Origin: Planctomycetota bacterium
Lineage (GTDB): Bacteria > Planctomycetota > Phycisphaerae > UBA1845
Assembly (NCBI GenBank): GCA_024280855.1
Contig: JAJRPG010000024.1
Span: 1 to 64,000 of the forward strand
DNA: 64,000 nucleotides
Direction of reading: 5' to 3'
Position 1 is the first letter of the stretch. The number at the start of each line of letters is the position of its first letter. Under the pieces are notes generated by a model, which made no database searches, was not told the origin of the DNA, and worked only from the letters and a program-made list of their open reading frames with translations. Shown piece after piece: positions 9,503 through 19,275 of the stretch. Position numbers and translations under genes: made by a program.

Positions 9503-10644
9503 GCAAAACATCTGCTAAAACCAAGAAACGCGAGCAAGCTTCGATTAACAACTTGTGTGATGCTATGGACGAAATCGCCCCGCTAAGTCTTGCCCAAGAT
9601 TGGGACAACGTCGGCTTACTTCTCGGCGACCCACGTCAACAATTAAAGCATACGCTGCTATGTATTGACCTTACGCCAGACGTGCTAAAAGAAGCCATTC
9701 GATTAAAAGTTCAAGCTATCCTCGCGTATCATCCGCCTATTTTCAAACCACTCAACCGGCTCGTCGGCGGCACGACTAACATGGCGTCACTGGTATGGGA
9801 ATGCGCGCTAAACAATATCGCTATCTATGCCACGCACACGGCACTAGACGCAGCTGAGGGTGGCGCTAACGACGTACTCGCAGACATGTGCGGCCTGAAG
9901 CAAACGCAACCCCTGGAATATGTGGGGCAACCTGGCCAAGCTGAGTGTAAAATCGTCACTTTTGTACCAGAAAATAATGTTCGAGCCATCTCAGACGCAG
10001 TCTTCGACGCTGGCGCAGGCCATATTGGAGACTATTCTCATTGCAGTTTCGGCACTAAAGGTCAGGGAAGTTTTCTGGGGCAATCATCGACCAAACCAAG
10101 CATCGGCCAGCGTGGAAAATTTGAAACGGTGGGCGAGATACGACTGGAATTTGTAGCGCCCCAGCGTAAGCTATCCGCCGTCATCGCCGCATTGCTTCAA
10201 GCGCACCCTTACGACGAGCCGGCTTTCGACATTTATCCATTACAACCCAAACCAGCCAAAGGCATTGGTCGCGTCGGTAAATTACCGCGAACCACCACGC
10301 TGAAAAAATTAGCCACAAATCTTAAACGGAAGCTCAAGGCTAACTGCGTCCAAATAATCGGCACGCCTTCCCAAAAAATCGAACGCATTATCGTAGTTGT
10401 AGGAGCCGCCGGGAACCTCCCCTTCAAAATCCCATTGGGAAATCGCGACGTCATCATCACCGGAGAAATTCGACATCACGACGCATTAGCATTCAATCGG
10501 ATAGGATGCGGCGCAATCGCACTCAATCATTGGACCAGCGAAAGGCCAATCCTCGCCTCACTGGCCAAGCGTTTATCTGAAAAAGTTCCAGGCGTGAAAT
10601 CCCGCATAAGCACCGCCGATTGCGAACCGTTTCAAAAAGTGTGA
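9499..10644 (+). CDS. NIF3-family dinuclear metal centre protein
   Basis: A 381-residue member of the NIF3/DUF34 family (sometimes annotated GTP cyclohydrolase 1 type 2). QDWDNVGLLLGD is the family start signature. The metal ligands are visible as YHPPIF, ATHTALDAAEGGAND and, near the C-terminus, GEIRHHDALAFN. The length fits the longer subgroup in which a central domain of about 120 residues (here about 125-255, with VRAISDAVFDAGAGHIGDYS) is inserted between the two metal-binding halves. ATG 9499 overlaps the pabC stop (ATGA); ATG 9487 is in frame but lies inside pabC. The biochemical role of the family is unsettled, and coupling to p-aminobenzoate genes is suggestive only. Confidence 0.9.
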   Translation: MSKTSAKTKKREQASINNLCDAMDEIAPLSLAQDWDNVGLLLGDPRQQLKHTLLCIDLTPDVLKEAIRLKVQAILAYHPPIFKPLNRLVGGTTNMASLVWECALNNIAIYATHTALDAAEGGANDVLADMCGLKQTQPLEYVGQPGQAECKIVTFVPENNVRAISDAVFDAGAGHIGDYSHCSFGTKGQGSFLGQSSTKPSIGQRGKFETVGEIRLEFVAPQRKLSAVIAALLQAHPYDEPAFDIYPLQPKPAKGIGRVGKLPRTTTLKKLATNLKRKLKANCVQIIGTPSQKIERIIVVVGAAGNLPFKIPLGNRDVIITGEIRHHDALAFNRIGCGAIALNHWTSERPILASLAKRLSEKVPGVKSRISTADCEPFQKV

Positions 10645-10654
10645 TTTATCCTTC

Positions 10655-10680
10655 GAGCCGCGGGCTTCAGCCCGCGCGGA
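10655..10680 (+). repeat. Palindromic intergenic repeat, family R1, copy A
   Basis: A 26-base GC-rich element between the convergent NIF3 and lyase genes. Its core is a perfect 7-bp stem (CGCGGGC, loop TTCA, GCCCGCG). The reverse complement of 44903-44928 matches it at 25 of 26 positions, and a weaker copy lies at 62968-62989. All three lie outside genes, like REP-type repeats. In this position it could also fold as a terminator stem, but no T-run follows. Confidence 0.7.
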
Positions 10681-10722
10681 GTGACGGTCGTCAATCTGCT
10701 CAGAAAATCAGTAGACGTTACG

Positions 10723-12915
10723 TCAATCGACACTCAACACTACCTCTGAATCGTCACGACCAAGACCAGCGAGTCTTACCGTCTTTTGGCTCTCCCCCGT
10801 CGTCAATGACCAAGACTGTGAGTCTGAACGTGAAGCCGACACATCCTCCAAACGCCCTATTTCGACCGGACTCCCACCTAACTGAATAGCTGTTACGATG
10901 CGAAATTTCTCACGAAATGCGCAAGCAACCTCCAATGTTGGCGTCGTCAGTTTTGCATTGTAATACGGCGACACTAGCCCCATGACCTCGCCAGATTTAT
11001 CTCCACCGTTAATAAGATTATGCGATATTGTCTCTGCTGAATTTGAAGACACCGCTATGGAAACATCGCCATGTGGCGTCTTTGCGATCGCGCGACCCGC
11101 CTCGGCATCCAATGCCCAAGGCCAATCTGTCAAGTGCCATCGCAATGTCGCTTGATGGTCCCCTGCTCCAAACAAATCATCTACAATCAACCACAGATTA
11201 TCCGTCAAACAAATTGCGCATCGTCGATGCATCACCATCCAAGACTTGCGATCATAATCATAACGTTCGCCAACCATCCACGCTGGCCCGTCGCCGCCGG
11301 AGTGATAATGCTTCATCTTGCCTTTTAGCCAAGGTAGCATCAAAAATCTCGATACGAATTCCGTTGGTTCGGCCCTATCAATTTCAACCGTGTTATGCGC
11401 TCGTGTCGATTTGAAGTATGACTCGACCTCCTGCTTACCAGCTGCGAAGTACAAATAAGTACCCGCGTCCTGCAATACATTGATCCCTTGCCACCATAAA
11501 TCAAGATGAAGCTGATCGTTATGCGCAGGCCTGTCACGATATTCATGACACCGCATCATCGCCCAGGAGGACTTGTCTCTAAGCGTATAATATCCACCCA
11601 CTTCAAATGCCGACGATGTCGCGGGCACACTGGCTGGCGCTTCCCCAGTTATCGCTTTCTCAGCATCATCGCCAAACAACCAGCACACATCCTCGTCCCA
11701 CATCCCAGACGGCAACAATCTTTCACGATGCACCAAGAAATGAACGGCCTGCAACACGGGACGATAATCCGTGAAATCGCATTCGCTAAGTGGCAACACC
11801 AACGCCCCATCATTGTTACCATAGTTAGGCGTGCGACCGGCTTGCTCATCGACGTGTGCATGCAAAAACGTCTTAGCGTTGTCTAGCAAATTGTAAATAT
11901 CGCGTTCAAACGGTTCGTCAGCAATTTCCGCAATCCGCAGAGCCATCAAGCTAACGTGTAACATGACGCGATGATAATTAAACGAATGTTGAATATAGCT
12001 GCCGTCGTCGTAAATCTGCTCACGAAGCTGCTGCGACATGACCCGACGCCCCATCTCTCGCCAATGCGACGCAGCTTGAAACTCCGGAAAAAGATATCCA
12101 ATCAACATCAATCCATAGGCTTCGGATAGCGCATGATTATTCCGCTGCGATATGGCGTAATCTATATGATGCTCGATGCGATATCCCGTCGCCCAGGCAA
12201 GCTTGGCTATATGTCCCCAGCGATGCGGTTCCGCTTCACCCTCGAAAGCCCAAAACCCAAACAGGATCGCCGTCAGTCGCACCGCGCTTTCCTGACCACA
12301 CATCCACTGGCAACCATCGAATGGCTGATTATCATCCATCCACGAATCAACCCATCGCCAGAACTCAGCCGCATGTGTTTGATCCCCATCCCGGCTCGCT
12401 GCTCGCGCAAGATCATACGCCCAAGCCGCCCGCGAAGGCTCCCACATCACTCGCGCATCTCCCAACGCCTCATCAAAGAAGGACAAGTCCGACCAGACCC
12501 AATCCCTAGCACTGCTGCCACCCGTAAATGGATTTTTATGCCAATCGTTTTTTTCCGGAGAAGGCGAATGAAAAAAGTACACGCACTTATCTTCTCGAAG
12601 CAGCTCAATCCGCTCAGCTAATGACGGAGACCGCCCCCCCTCAAAGCCTTTAAGATGACTAGCCAAATTCGGCGGCTGTCCAGGCGAGAAGAAAAATGGC
12701 AATGACTGCCCGCGTTTTAGCGAAGCGTATCCCTCAACATCTGTCGGCACTCCGGCTTCGCAAATATCCTCAAGACAGATTGCTGCCCAGGGCCTGCGCT
12801 TAAACACCCGCCGATTTCCCCCCAGCCTATTTTTCACCGACATGCCCAGCCGTTGCGCGAGCAAGCCGGGACCGATGTGCTTGAGTAGGTAATATGTCTT
12901 TGAGAAAAAGTTCAC
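10723..12915 (-). CDS. Heparinase II/III-family polysaccharide lyase-like protein
   Basis: A 730-residue protein with the alpha-toroid plus beta-sandwich layout of heparinase II/III and alginate lyases. The helical half carries SQRNNHALSEAYGLMLIG (about residue 290), the NNH segment of the family. The beta half begins GGYYTLRD and includes MRCHEYRDRPAHNDQLHLDL, with the conserved metal-site His, and RAHNTVEID. I see no clear signal peptide, so it may act in the cytoplasm or be exported by another route. TTG 12918 and GTG 12915 are adjacent; GGGG five bases before the GTG favours the latter. Such genes recur in exopolysaccharide loci beside glycosyltransferases and two-domain oxidoreductases like the one at 21545. 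The substrate is probably a uronic-acid-containing polymer; this is inference. Confidence 0.87.
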   Translation of the reverse strand: MNFFSKTYYLLKHIGPGLLAQRLGMSVKNRLGGNRRVFKRRPWAAICLEDICEAGVPTDVEGYASLKRGQSLPFFFSPGQPPNLASHLKGFEGGRSPSLAERIELLREDKCVYFFHSPSPEKNDWHKNPFTGGSSARDWVWSDLSFFDEALGDARVMWEPSRAAWAYDLARAASRDGDQTHAAEFWRWVDSWMDDNQPFDGCQWMCGQESAVRLTAILFGFWAFEGEAEPHRWGHIAKLAWATGYRIEHHIDYAISQRNNHALSEAYGLMLIGYLFPEFQAASHWREMGRRVMSQQLREQIYDDGSYIQHSFNYHRVMLHVSLMALRIAEIADEPFERDIYNLLDNAKTFLHAHVDEQAGRTPNYGNNDGALVLPLSECDFTDYRPVLQAVHFLVHRERLLPSGMWDEDVCWLFGDDAEKAITGEAPASVPATSSAFEVGGYYTLRDKSSWAMMRCHEYRDRPAHNDQLHLDLWWQGINVLQDAGTYLYFAAGKQEVESYFKSTRAHNTVEIDRAEPTEFVSRFLMLPWLKGKMKHYHSGGDGPAWMVGERYDYDRKSWMVMHRRCAICLTDNLWLIVDDLFGAGDHQATLRWHLTDWPWALDAEAGRAIAKTPHGDVSIAVSSNSAETISHNLINGGDKSGEVMGLVSPYYNAKLTTPTLEVACAFREKFRIVTAIQLGGSPVEIGRLEDVSASRSDSQSWSLTTGESQKTVRLAGLGRDDSEVVLSVD

Positions 12916-13110
12916 CAAAGCCCCGAAAACAGAAAATCAGATAGCCAACACGACATAGCGCCAGAGGGTCTATCGGCCATCCGCGATAATTTGCAACGCC
13001 CAAGCGCTCTCCTGCCGCTATCGACACAAAACAGCCGATATATCGCTCATAGCGCCCTGATTGGCTGATTAGCCTCTGATTACTTTAGCGCCCAAACTAA
13101 CGACCGACGA

Positions 13111-14379
13111 GTGAATATGTCCCGAATTCTCAGGCTTTCTCGATACGCCTCTTGGAATGCCGCCGACCAGGTCATCACCCTCGGCGTCCCCCGCCTTGTA
13201 CTATTCCCGATTTTGGGGGCGATGCTCGGCGAAGACTCTTTCGGCACCTTCGTCATCGCGCTCGGACTTATCAACATCGTTGGCCTGTCACCAAGTCAGG
13301 GCCTGGTAGGCTATATTATCCGCGACCTCGTCAAGCAGGATGAATCTTCCCAGCCATTGCTGCTGCGAACATCACTCACGCTGAGCATTGCTACCACGCT
13401 CCCATTCACGTTATTTTTTATATTTGGCGCAGATCATTTAGCAGGTCTCTATCACAACAACCCAGGCCTAATCAGCCTGTTGCCTTGGCTGGGGGCATTT
13501 CTGTTACTGACAAACGTCGTCGAGACTTCGCTCACCATGCAGCGTGTCCGCCGAAACTTTCACATCTCAGCCCTGATTCACACGCTCCAAACAGCCATGC
13601 TGTTCCTAGCTATCCCTTTATATCGAATCTACGGTGTACAAGGCATAGCTATCGCCTATGTACCTGCAACCACAGCAGCCCTGGTGGTTTCAATCGTATC
13701 TGAAAAGTCCACATACTTGCGCTGGCCATTATATTCGAGCGGGTTCGCCAAAGCAGCCATGCGCGTTTGGCCAGCGTTTTCTATTTCAGCTTTTATCTCG
13801 TTATCCGCAGGATATCTTGACCGACTCGTGCTGGGCTATTGGTGGTCACCGGCGGTAGTCGCCCCATTTTTCGCCGCAGTCAGCACGGCTAGCATGTTCA
13901 GCGTCCCTGCGATTCAAGCATCCAATTTAATGCTCAGCATGCTTGGCAAGTTTGAGCGTAAGGACCAATTCGAGAAAAAATTCTATCGCCGATACGCATG
14001 GTTCATTATCGCGTGGACCATCATGGCATTCGTCGTTGGCGTTTTTCTTGGTAAGCCCATTCTTTCGCTTTTATACCCACGATACATCGAACAAGCCTTG
14101 CCGCTTTGGCCTTACGCCGTCGCCGCATTCGCCATTTCCAATGTGCCCATGCTTTGTCGCCCGTTTGTATCCAAGTTTCTCAGTCCCAGCTATCTACCGG
14201 CCCTTTCAACAATAAGCCTGATTTCGCGCGTGATACCACTCGTAATTTTCGTCCCCACAGGCGGGCAACACGGGGCAGTACTGGCGCTGCTCATCGGTTC
14301 CGCCATCACCGCCGTCGCCTGGCTGGCATTATACCTTCGCCATTTCGTATTCGCCGCCGACATCCCGCAAAGTAAATAA
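13111..14379 (+). CDS. Polysaccharide flippase, MATE/Wzx-like (first)
   Basis: A 422-residue integral membrane protein with about twelve hydrophobic segments and the N-terminal pattern of the oligosaccharide flippase family (LRLSRYASWNAADQV, then paired helices with short charged loops such as RDLVKQDESS). It would flip an undecaprenyl-linked repeat unit to the periplasm. GTG 13111 is followed by ATG 13117 in frame, with no strong Shine-Dalgarno for either. It is divergent from the lyase gene with a 195-base gap and starts the plus-strand half of the polysaccharide locus. A second, distinct flippase follows at 17904. Confidence 0.85.
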   Translation: MNMSRILRLSRYASWNAADQVITLGVPRLVLFPILGAMLGEDSFGTFVIALGLINIVGLSPSQGLVGYIIRDLVKQDESSQPLLLRTSLTLSIATTLPFTLFFIFGADHLAGLYHNNPGLISLLPWLGAFLLLTNVVETSLTMQRVRRNFHISALIHTLQTAMLFLAIPLYRIYGVQGIAIAYVPATTAALVVSIVSEKSTYLRWPLYSSGFAKAAMRVWPAFSISAFISLSAGYLDRLVLGYWWSPAVVAPFFAAVSTASMFSVPAIQASNLMLSMLGKFERKDQFEKKFYRRYAWFIIAWTIMAFVVGVFLGKPILSLLYPRYIEQALPLWPYAVAAFAISNVPMLCRPFVSKFLSPSYLPALSTISLISRVIPLVIFVPTGGQHGAVLALLIGSAITAVAWLALYLRHFVFAADIPQSK

Positions 14380-14587
14380 TTCAAAACCTAAGTTACACGC
14401 ACAACGACTTTACAGCCTGTAATTGTACTTTGCAGAGAGTTAGCGACATAATGTTATGGACCGATAATCCGAATGCGCAGCGGTGTTAGACGGCCCAATA
14501 GCCGATAATCACACAGGCGCAGGCTGGATGGCGTGACCGGCGCGTAGCTGGGTGAGGTTGAAGTCTACATTGATGTGGCGAGTTGAT

Positions 14588-16390
14588 ATGAGTCAGGTAA
14601 ATCCCCGAAGTCTCGTTTGCCTACTCAACTTACCGTTGCTATTCGTAGTGATTTGTGTCTCAAGTCAGACCAGTCAGGCTGAGAATTCCGGACAGACAAG
14701 TAACACGCCCCCCCGCCCACATTTTGCCATTCGCGTCGGAAACCAACCTCTAAAAATTTACACTGACTCTCAGGTCGCGGATGAGTGGATTTCAGCAGTG
14801 GTTACGCACTTAAATCCGAAGGCTAGCACATGGGAACTTCAAATCAAAGTGAAAGATAGCGAGCTGACAGAGGTTTGGTTTCCTTGGGAGTCAGAACCCA
14901 AGGCTACGTCGCATGAATCGAAAGATGACATTGTATATTCCACCTATCGGTTAGGCGTTGCTCATCTTGCGTCGTCGCTATCGTCGAAAACCTGGCTAGG
15001 CCACATGTATCCCGGTGAAGCCTTTGCTCCGTTGGTAGTCACGGCTAACGAGACGCATGGTCGCATGGTCGCGGCAGTGAATTGGCCACCAAAGCAAGCC
15101 ACGGCAAAATTCGCTCGCGGACGAATGGCTGTCTTGTATCATGGAAAATTATTACGACAACGTAATTATGATTTCAAAACCATGATCGCTACGGCCGAGT
15201 CCGACTCCATAAATATGACACGACCTTGGCATCTCCTGTTGGACAAATATAAAGCCTGGCTATTACCCCATATGAAAGAGGAAAAGCTCTACCCCATCGC
15301 ATACACGAACGAGGTTCGCAAGGCGAACGGATGGATGCATGTCTCTCTACACTGGCTTCCAAAATTTGATGCCCACGAAATCCAGAAACTATATGACGAT
15401 TACAAAGAGACTTTTCCGTGGATTCAGTTCTGGGGGCAAATGAGTAACTACCAGCGAGCCCCAGGAGAAGGTCGGAAGGCATTTGCTACACCACCTTTGT
15501 CGCCAAATGAAAAGGTCGGGTGCTGCGTCGATCGACCAAGCGTTCACCGCCGGTATCAGCCACAACTTAAAGAGGTTTTCGAATATATAACAAAACAAGG
15601 CGGTATGATTGGTTTTTATACCAGACCGAAATCACCATATAAACCGCTAACGCATCCAGATTGTGCCGATCTTAAATTCCTCACGGACTGGATACAAGAG
15701 AATAAACTGGCAGGTGCAAACGCATTCTATCTGGACGTCTTGGGGGCGAAATATTTCGGCGATGCGCTTGGCATGGCTAACATTCTCAAAAAGACGCTGC
15801 CGGGAAACTCCATCATTGAATGGCCTGTGGACATCTACCCTACGTCGTTTCTAATCGGCGGGTCTCTCTGGGGCGGGCTGAAGTACAACACACGGCCCGG
15901 ACAATCACTATCGTCGCTCGGCGAGAATAAGGACAAAGTCACCTTCGTTAATTTTGGACGATACCTGCTGGATGACCGAATCATGTTCCTCGGCCGGTCC
16001 AACGGCGACTGGATGTGGTGGGGCAATTTTCGCAAATATCATAATTGGACTGAACGACAAGCGTTCCTGCTCGGTGCAAAATTTGACGCCGCCACTAGAT
16101 TCAAAGGCCAACGTGGGTGGATTAATCCAGTTAACTCGGTTGTCAAAAGTGTGGTTGAGGAATGGAAACGGGTACATTGGTGGGAGCGTCAGCTAAAGTA
16201 TCGTGATCGCGTGGGCATTGAGTATATTCCTGATGGTTTTAATGTGAGAAGGTTTGTCGATGAAGACGGAATAAACTTTTTCGTCGTGGACAATCTCAGA
16301 TCGCAAACAGGGCAGTTTATGAAATTTGAAGGCCGTAGCATCGCGTTGCCTGCAAAAAAGATTTCCATCGTGGTCGATAAAGTAAAATAA
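14588..16390 (+). CDS. Exported protein of unknown function, possibly a TIM-barrel glycosidase
   Basis: A 600-residue protein starting at ATG 14588 with a clear signal peptide (NLPLLFVVICVSS, cut near residue 32). An N-terminal beta region (about 40-230) contains KIYTDSQVADEWISAV and WESEPK. The rest has alternating strand/helix character with aromatic-rich patches: WMHVSLHWLPKFDAHE, FPWIQFWGQM, GFYTRPKSPY and FYLDVLGAKYFGDALGM. The Asp of YLDVLG and the Glu of IIEWPVD are placed as acids are in retaining glycosidases of the (beta/alpha)8 type, but I cannot assign a family. GTG 14552 is in frame but would put a charged extension before the signal. It sits between a flippase and a polymerase gene, so processing of the exported polysaccharide is a reasonable guess. 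Confidence 0.65.
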   Translation: MSQVNPRSLVCLLNLPLLFVVICVSSQTSQAENSGQTSNTPPRPHFAIRVGNQPLKIYTDSQVADEWISAVVTHLNPKASTWELQIKVKDSELTEVWFPWESEPKATSHESKDDIVYSTYRLGVAHLASSLSSKTWLGHMYPGEAFAPLVVTANETHGRMVAAVNWPPKQATAKFARGRMAVLYHGKLLRQRNYDFKTMIATAESDSINMTRPWHLLLDKYKAWLLPHMKEEKLYPIAYTNEVRKANGWMHVSLHWLPKFDAHEIQKLYDDYKETFPWIQFWGQMSNYQRAPGEGRKAFATPPLSPNEKVGCCVDRPSVHRRYQPQLKEVFEYITKQGGMIGFYTRPKSPYKPLTHPDCADLKFLTDWIQENKLAGANAFYLDVLGAKYFGDALGMANILKKTLPGNSIIEWPVDIYPTSFLIGGSLWGGLKYNTRPGQSLSSLGENKDKVTFVNFGRYLLDDRIMFLGRSNGDWMWWGNFRKYHNWTERQAFLLGAKFDAATRFKGQRGWINPVNSVVKSVVEEWKRVHWWERQLKYRDRVGIEYIPDGFNVRRFVDEDGINFFVVDNLRSQTGQFMKFEGRSIALPAKKISIVVDKVK

Positions 16391-16448
16391 TCTAATGAGA
16401 CTCGAATATGTTTAAGGCTCCGCAAAATAATAGTCAGGTTATTCCGCA

Positions 16449-17861
16449 ATGATCGTGCTGCTTCATTTAACAGTCACTGCGTTATGCGCATTAGAGTGCC
16501 TCTTTGCACTAGCCAACATTCGCGGAAAATTCCCCAAGCTAGTCATTTTCGGCGGCATGGGACTTATCCACGGCATTGTCCCCGTACTCACCCCGCCCGG
16601 AATGCGCTGGACAGGCTTGAGCGAAAACTCCCACATTTTTGCAGGTGTCCTTGCCCTCGTCGGCGTCATCATGCTATCGCTTGGCTGGCGACTTTATGAA
16701 CATTTTCACATCCAATGGCCCGGTCTGTCGCCGGGGGTTTTCGCCACCATAGAAAGTCCGCGCGGCCAGCGATGGCTGCGACGTTTATTCTGGACCACGA
16801 GCATACTAAGTGTAGCGGCCTGGCTGATGAGCATGATCGTATCCGCCGGCTCGTTGCAAGCGGCATTTCATGCCGGTCGATTTCAATTTCGCGGCGAAGG
16901 ACCGATTTATTCGCGGGCTATCTTGCAACACATCGCAAGCCTCATCGTCGTGCCTGGATTCATATGCTTTTTCATGCCACGAAAATACAGGCCTGTCGGC
17001 GTTTTATTTGCATTATCTGCCACGGCGTTCGTATTTTGGACAAGCCAAGGCGCTCGCGGATTGGCACTCGGGATACTCGGCGCATTGATGCTGGGCTATA
17101 CTTTTCGACACAAATTCGCGGTCCACCGTTTTGTCCTTCTCGTCACTTCCGCTGTCGTGGTCGTATTGCTTTCGACTTCTCTGTACGAAGTTCGAAAGGT
17201 AATGTCTCGTTCCACAGCGAGTGATATAACTAGAATCGTTTTCTCAACCGAGGCTTATCGGGATGCGCTGACTCGTGACCCGCTCAACTATCACCAAATA
17301 CTCTCAGCCGCCGTCGAACATTTCCCCAGAGACCATCCGTACCTCAACGGCGCAACCTATCGCCGCATGTTGCTGTTTTATCTACCGCGTACATACTTCT
17401 CATCGATCAAACCAGCCGACACGCATAATACATTTGCAGATGTCGTCCTGGGCAATAAATCTACAACTACCATTCCGCCAACGATGATAGGCGATGGGTA
17501 CATAAACTTCTGGGGCCTGCCTGGCGTAGTCGTCACCATGTTCATTAACGGATTGATTCTCGCTTACGCCTCTCAAAAGATGCGGGAGAATGTGTTATTT
17601 TTCGTCGTTATCGGCGCGTCATTTATGCGATTGGCCCTTCTGGCGATTCGCGGCTCGCCCTATGAAATCATGGCTTTGCTTATTAGCGGCACGGCGCTTG
17701 TCTGGATAATTTCGTTCGGAACAGGCATCTCGTTTGCCGCGACGCAGCAGTCCGTAAGAAAAGTGAATCGTAAAGCTGCAGCACCAGCGAGTCGTCCGCG
17801 AAGGCCCCGAAAAATCGTAGGCAGTGGACGTGCGCGAAGAGAACCTGTGAGCGCAGACTAA
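16449..17861 (+). CDS. Probable oligosaccharide repeat-unit polymerase (Wzy-like)
   Basis: A 470-residue membrane protein with about ten to twelve hydrophobic helices and a basic, Arg/Pro-rich cytoplasmic tail (RKVNRKAAAPASRPRRPRKI). A large polar loop of about 100 residues (about 260-360, with HFPRDHPYLNGATYRRMLLF and NTFADVVLGNK, then GDGYINFWGLPG) is typical of O-antigen and exopolysaccharide polymerases, in which a long periplasmic loop carries catalytic Arg residues. Sequence identity is low across this family, so the call rests on topology, loop and context between flippase and glycosyltransferase genes. It would join flipped repeat units in the periplasm. Confidence 0.75.
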   Translation: MIVLLHLTVTALCALECLFALANIRGKFPKLVIFGGMGLIHGIVPVLTPPGMRWTGLSENSHIFAGVLALVGVIMLSLGWRLYEHFHIQWPGLSPGVFATIESPRGQRWLRRLFWTTSILSVAAWLMSMIVSAGSLQAAFHAGRFQFRGEGPIYSRAILQHIASLIVVPGFICFFMPRKYRPVGVLFALSATAFVFWTSQGARGLALGILGALMLGYTFRHKFAVHRFVLLVTSAVVVVLLSTSLYEVRKVMSRSTASDITRIVFSTEAYRDALTRDPLNYHQILSAAVEHFPRDHPYLNGATYRRMLLFYLPRTYFSSIKPADTHNTFADVVLGNKSTTTIPPTMIGDGYINFWGLPGVVVTMFINGLILAYASQKMRENVLFFVVIGASFMRLALLAIRGSPYEIMALLISGTALVWIISFGTGISFAATQQSVRKVNRKAAAPASRPRRPRKIVGSGRARREPVSAD

Positions 17862-17903
17862 GGCGCATGATAAACGTGAATTTCGGAGACTGAAACGCAA
17901 GAC

Positions 17904-19268
17904 ATGCTAGCCCCTGTAATACGACAAGTATGGCGAAACATTAGCCAGGTAGGCCTCTCGTCTCGATTGCGATCCGAGGCGAGTTGGGTACTGTGCAATA
18001 AGGTCGGCGAATTCGGAATTGCTTTTGTAGAGCTAAAGTTGCTCGCGGTGTTAATGGGGCCTCTTATCTTTGCAGAGTATCGACTCGTTCTAACCGCGCT
18101 GCTTCTGCTTGGTCATGCCCTCATCATGCCAATGCAGCAGGCCTACCTGCGATATAGTCATACCGCTCAGAGCGAGGGAACGTCTTCCGCTGCAGATAGA
18201 ACGGCTAAACGCTGGCTGACTGTCGTTACGATAAGTGTCGTCATCCTGGCAGCGGCAGCTTCAAAACCCTTGGCTAACCTTCTCGGGTTGCAGCCCTGGA
18301 CTTTATTGGCTGGCGGCTTGGTGTTCATGGGAAATCGATGGCGAACCTTTACACTGCAATCGTTAGATTTCCAACGACGCCGCCGTATCGTAGCTATTCT
18401 TAATATAGGGTTCTTAGCTGCCGCCTTAGGAACGGTGGTGTTGGTGTTAAACATGGGGTCGGTGTCCGCGACAGCTGCGCTCCTAGGCTACGCATCAGTC
18501 GCATTCGTATTTGGCGTCATCGGATTGAAATATCTTCCGCGACACGAAACGCAATCTCCCCAAAAGTCTAAGAACGGTTTGCCCGATTTAATAAAAAAGT
18601 TTGGCTTACCCTACGCAGCCTTGCTCATCTTTCAATGGCTATTCAATTTCTCAGAGAGATATGTGCTGGGCATCCAATTGGATTTGAGTACGGTAGGCGT
18701 GTATATCGCAGCGTACATCGTCTGCGGATTTCCCTACATGATGGGCTTGGCATTCATCAAAGGACTGCTACTTCCCATTGCCTATCAAAAATCGAGCGAC
18801 GAGACAGACGTGAAACGATTCTGGTCGGCTAACGTCATCCTGCTAACAGGCATGGCGGCCTACTTAGTCATAGGCGCATTGACGATACCTCTATATTGGC
18901 TTTTCGGAGCGAGTTTTTTAGAATTCATGACGAGTTCTGAATTCGCCGTCCCCACTGGCACGATATTATGTATAGCTATCGCCCGATATTTTCAGTGCTT
19001 AGGGATGCTGGTCGAGATGATTTTCGCGGTACATAAACGTGTCTCAGGATTTCTACGATACCGCGTGATAGGCGGCGTGGTGGTTATCCCGTTGTTTTGG
19101 TACGCCATCAAATGGTATGGCCTGCCAGGCGCGGCCCAGGGATTACTCGTGGCGAATGTCGTTTTTATTGTAGCGGTAACAATAGGCCCAGGCGGCTGCC
19201 TGGGGATGGTCAAAGTGGCGCGGCGTAACGCATCGCAGGCAGGGCAACCAGAACACCAATCGGTATAA
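17904..19268 (+). CDS. Polysaccharide flippase, Wzx-like (second)
   Basis: A 454-residue membrane protein with about twelve hydrophobic segments. It differs clearly from the first flippase at 13111. Its N-terminus has LRSEASWVLCNKVGEFG, a form of the amphipathic start of the family, and the middle has FGLPYAALLIFQWLFNFSER, similar to the Wzx7/8 helices. It starts at ATG 17904, 42 bases after the polymerase stop, and ends seven bases before the next gene, so the polymerase, this flippase and the glycosyltransferase are probably one transcript. Two flippases suggest two glycans or a two-step pathway. Confidence 0.83.
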   Translation: MLAPVIRQVWRNISQVGLSSRLRSEASWVLCNKVGEFGIAFVELKLLAVLMGPLIFAEYRLVLTALLLLGHALIMPMQQAYLRYSHTAQSEGTSSAADRTAKRWLTVVTISVVILAAAASKPLANLLGLQPWTLLAGGLVFMGNRWRTFTLQSLDFQRRRRIVAILNIGFLAAALGTVVLVLNMGSVSATAALLGYASVAFVFGVIGLKYLPRHETQSPQKSKNGLPDLIKKFGLPYAALLIFQWLFNFSERYVLGIQLDLSTVGVYIAAYIVCGFPYMMGLAFIKGLLLPIAYQKSSDETDVKRFWSANVILLTGMAAYLVIGALTIPLYWLFGASFLEFMTSSEFAVPTGTILCIAIARYFQCLGMLVEMIFAVHKRVSGFLRYRVIGGVVVIPLFWYAIKWYGLPGAAQGLLVANVVFIVAVTIGPGGCLGMVKVARRNASQAGQPEHQSV

Positions 19269-19275
19269 TTGCAAA

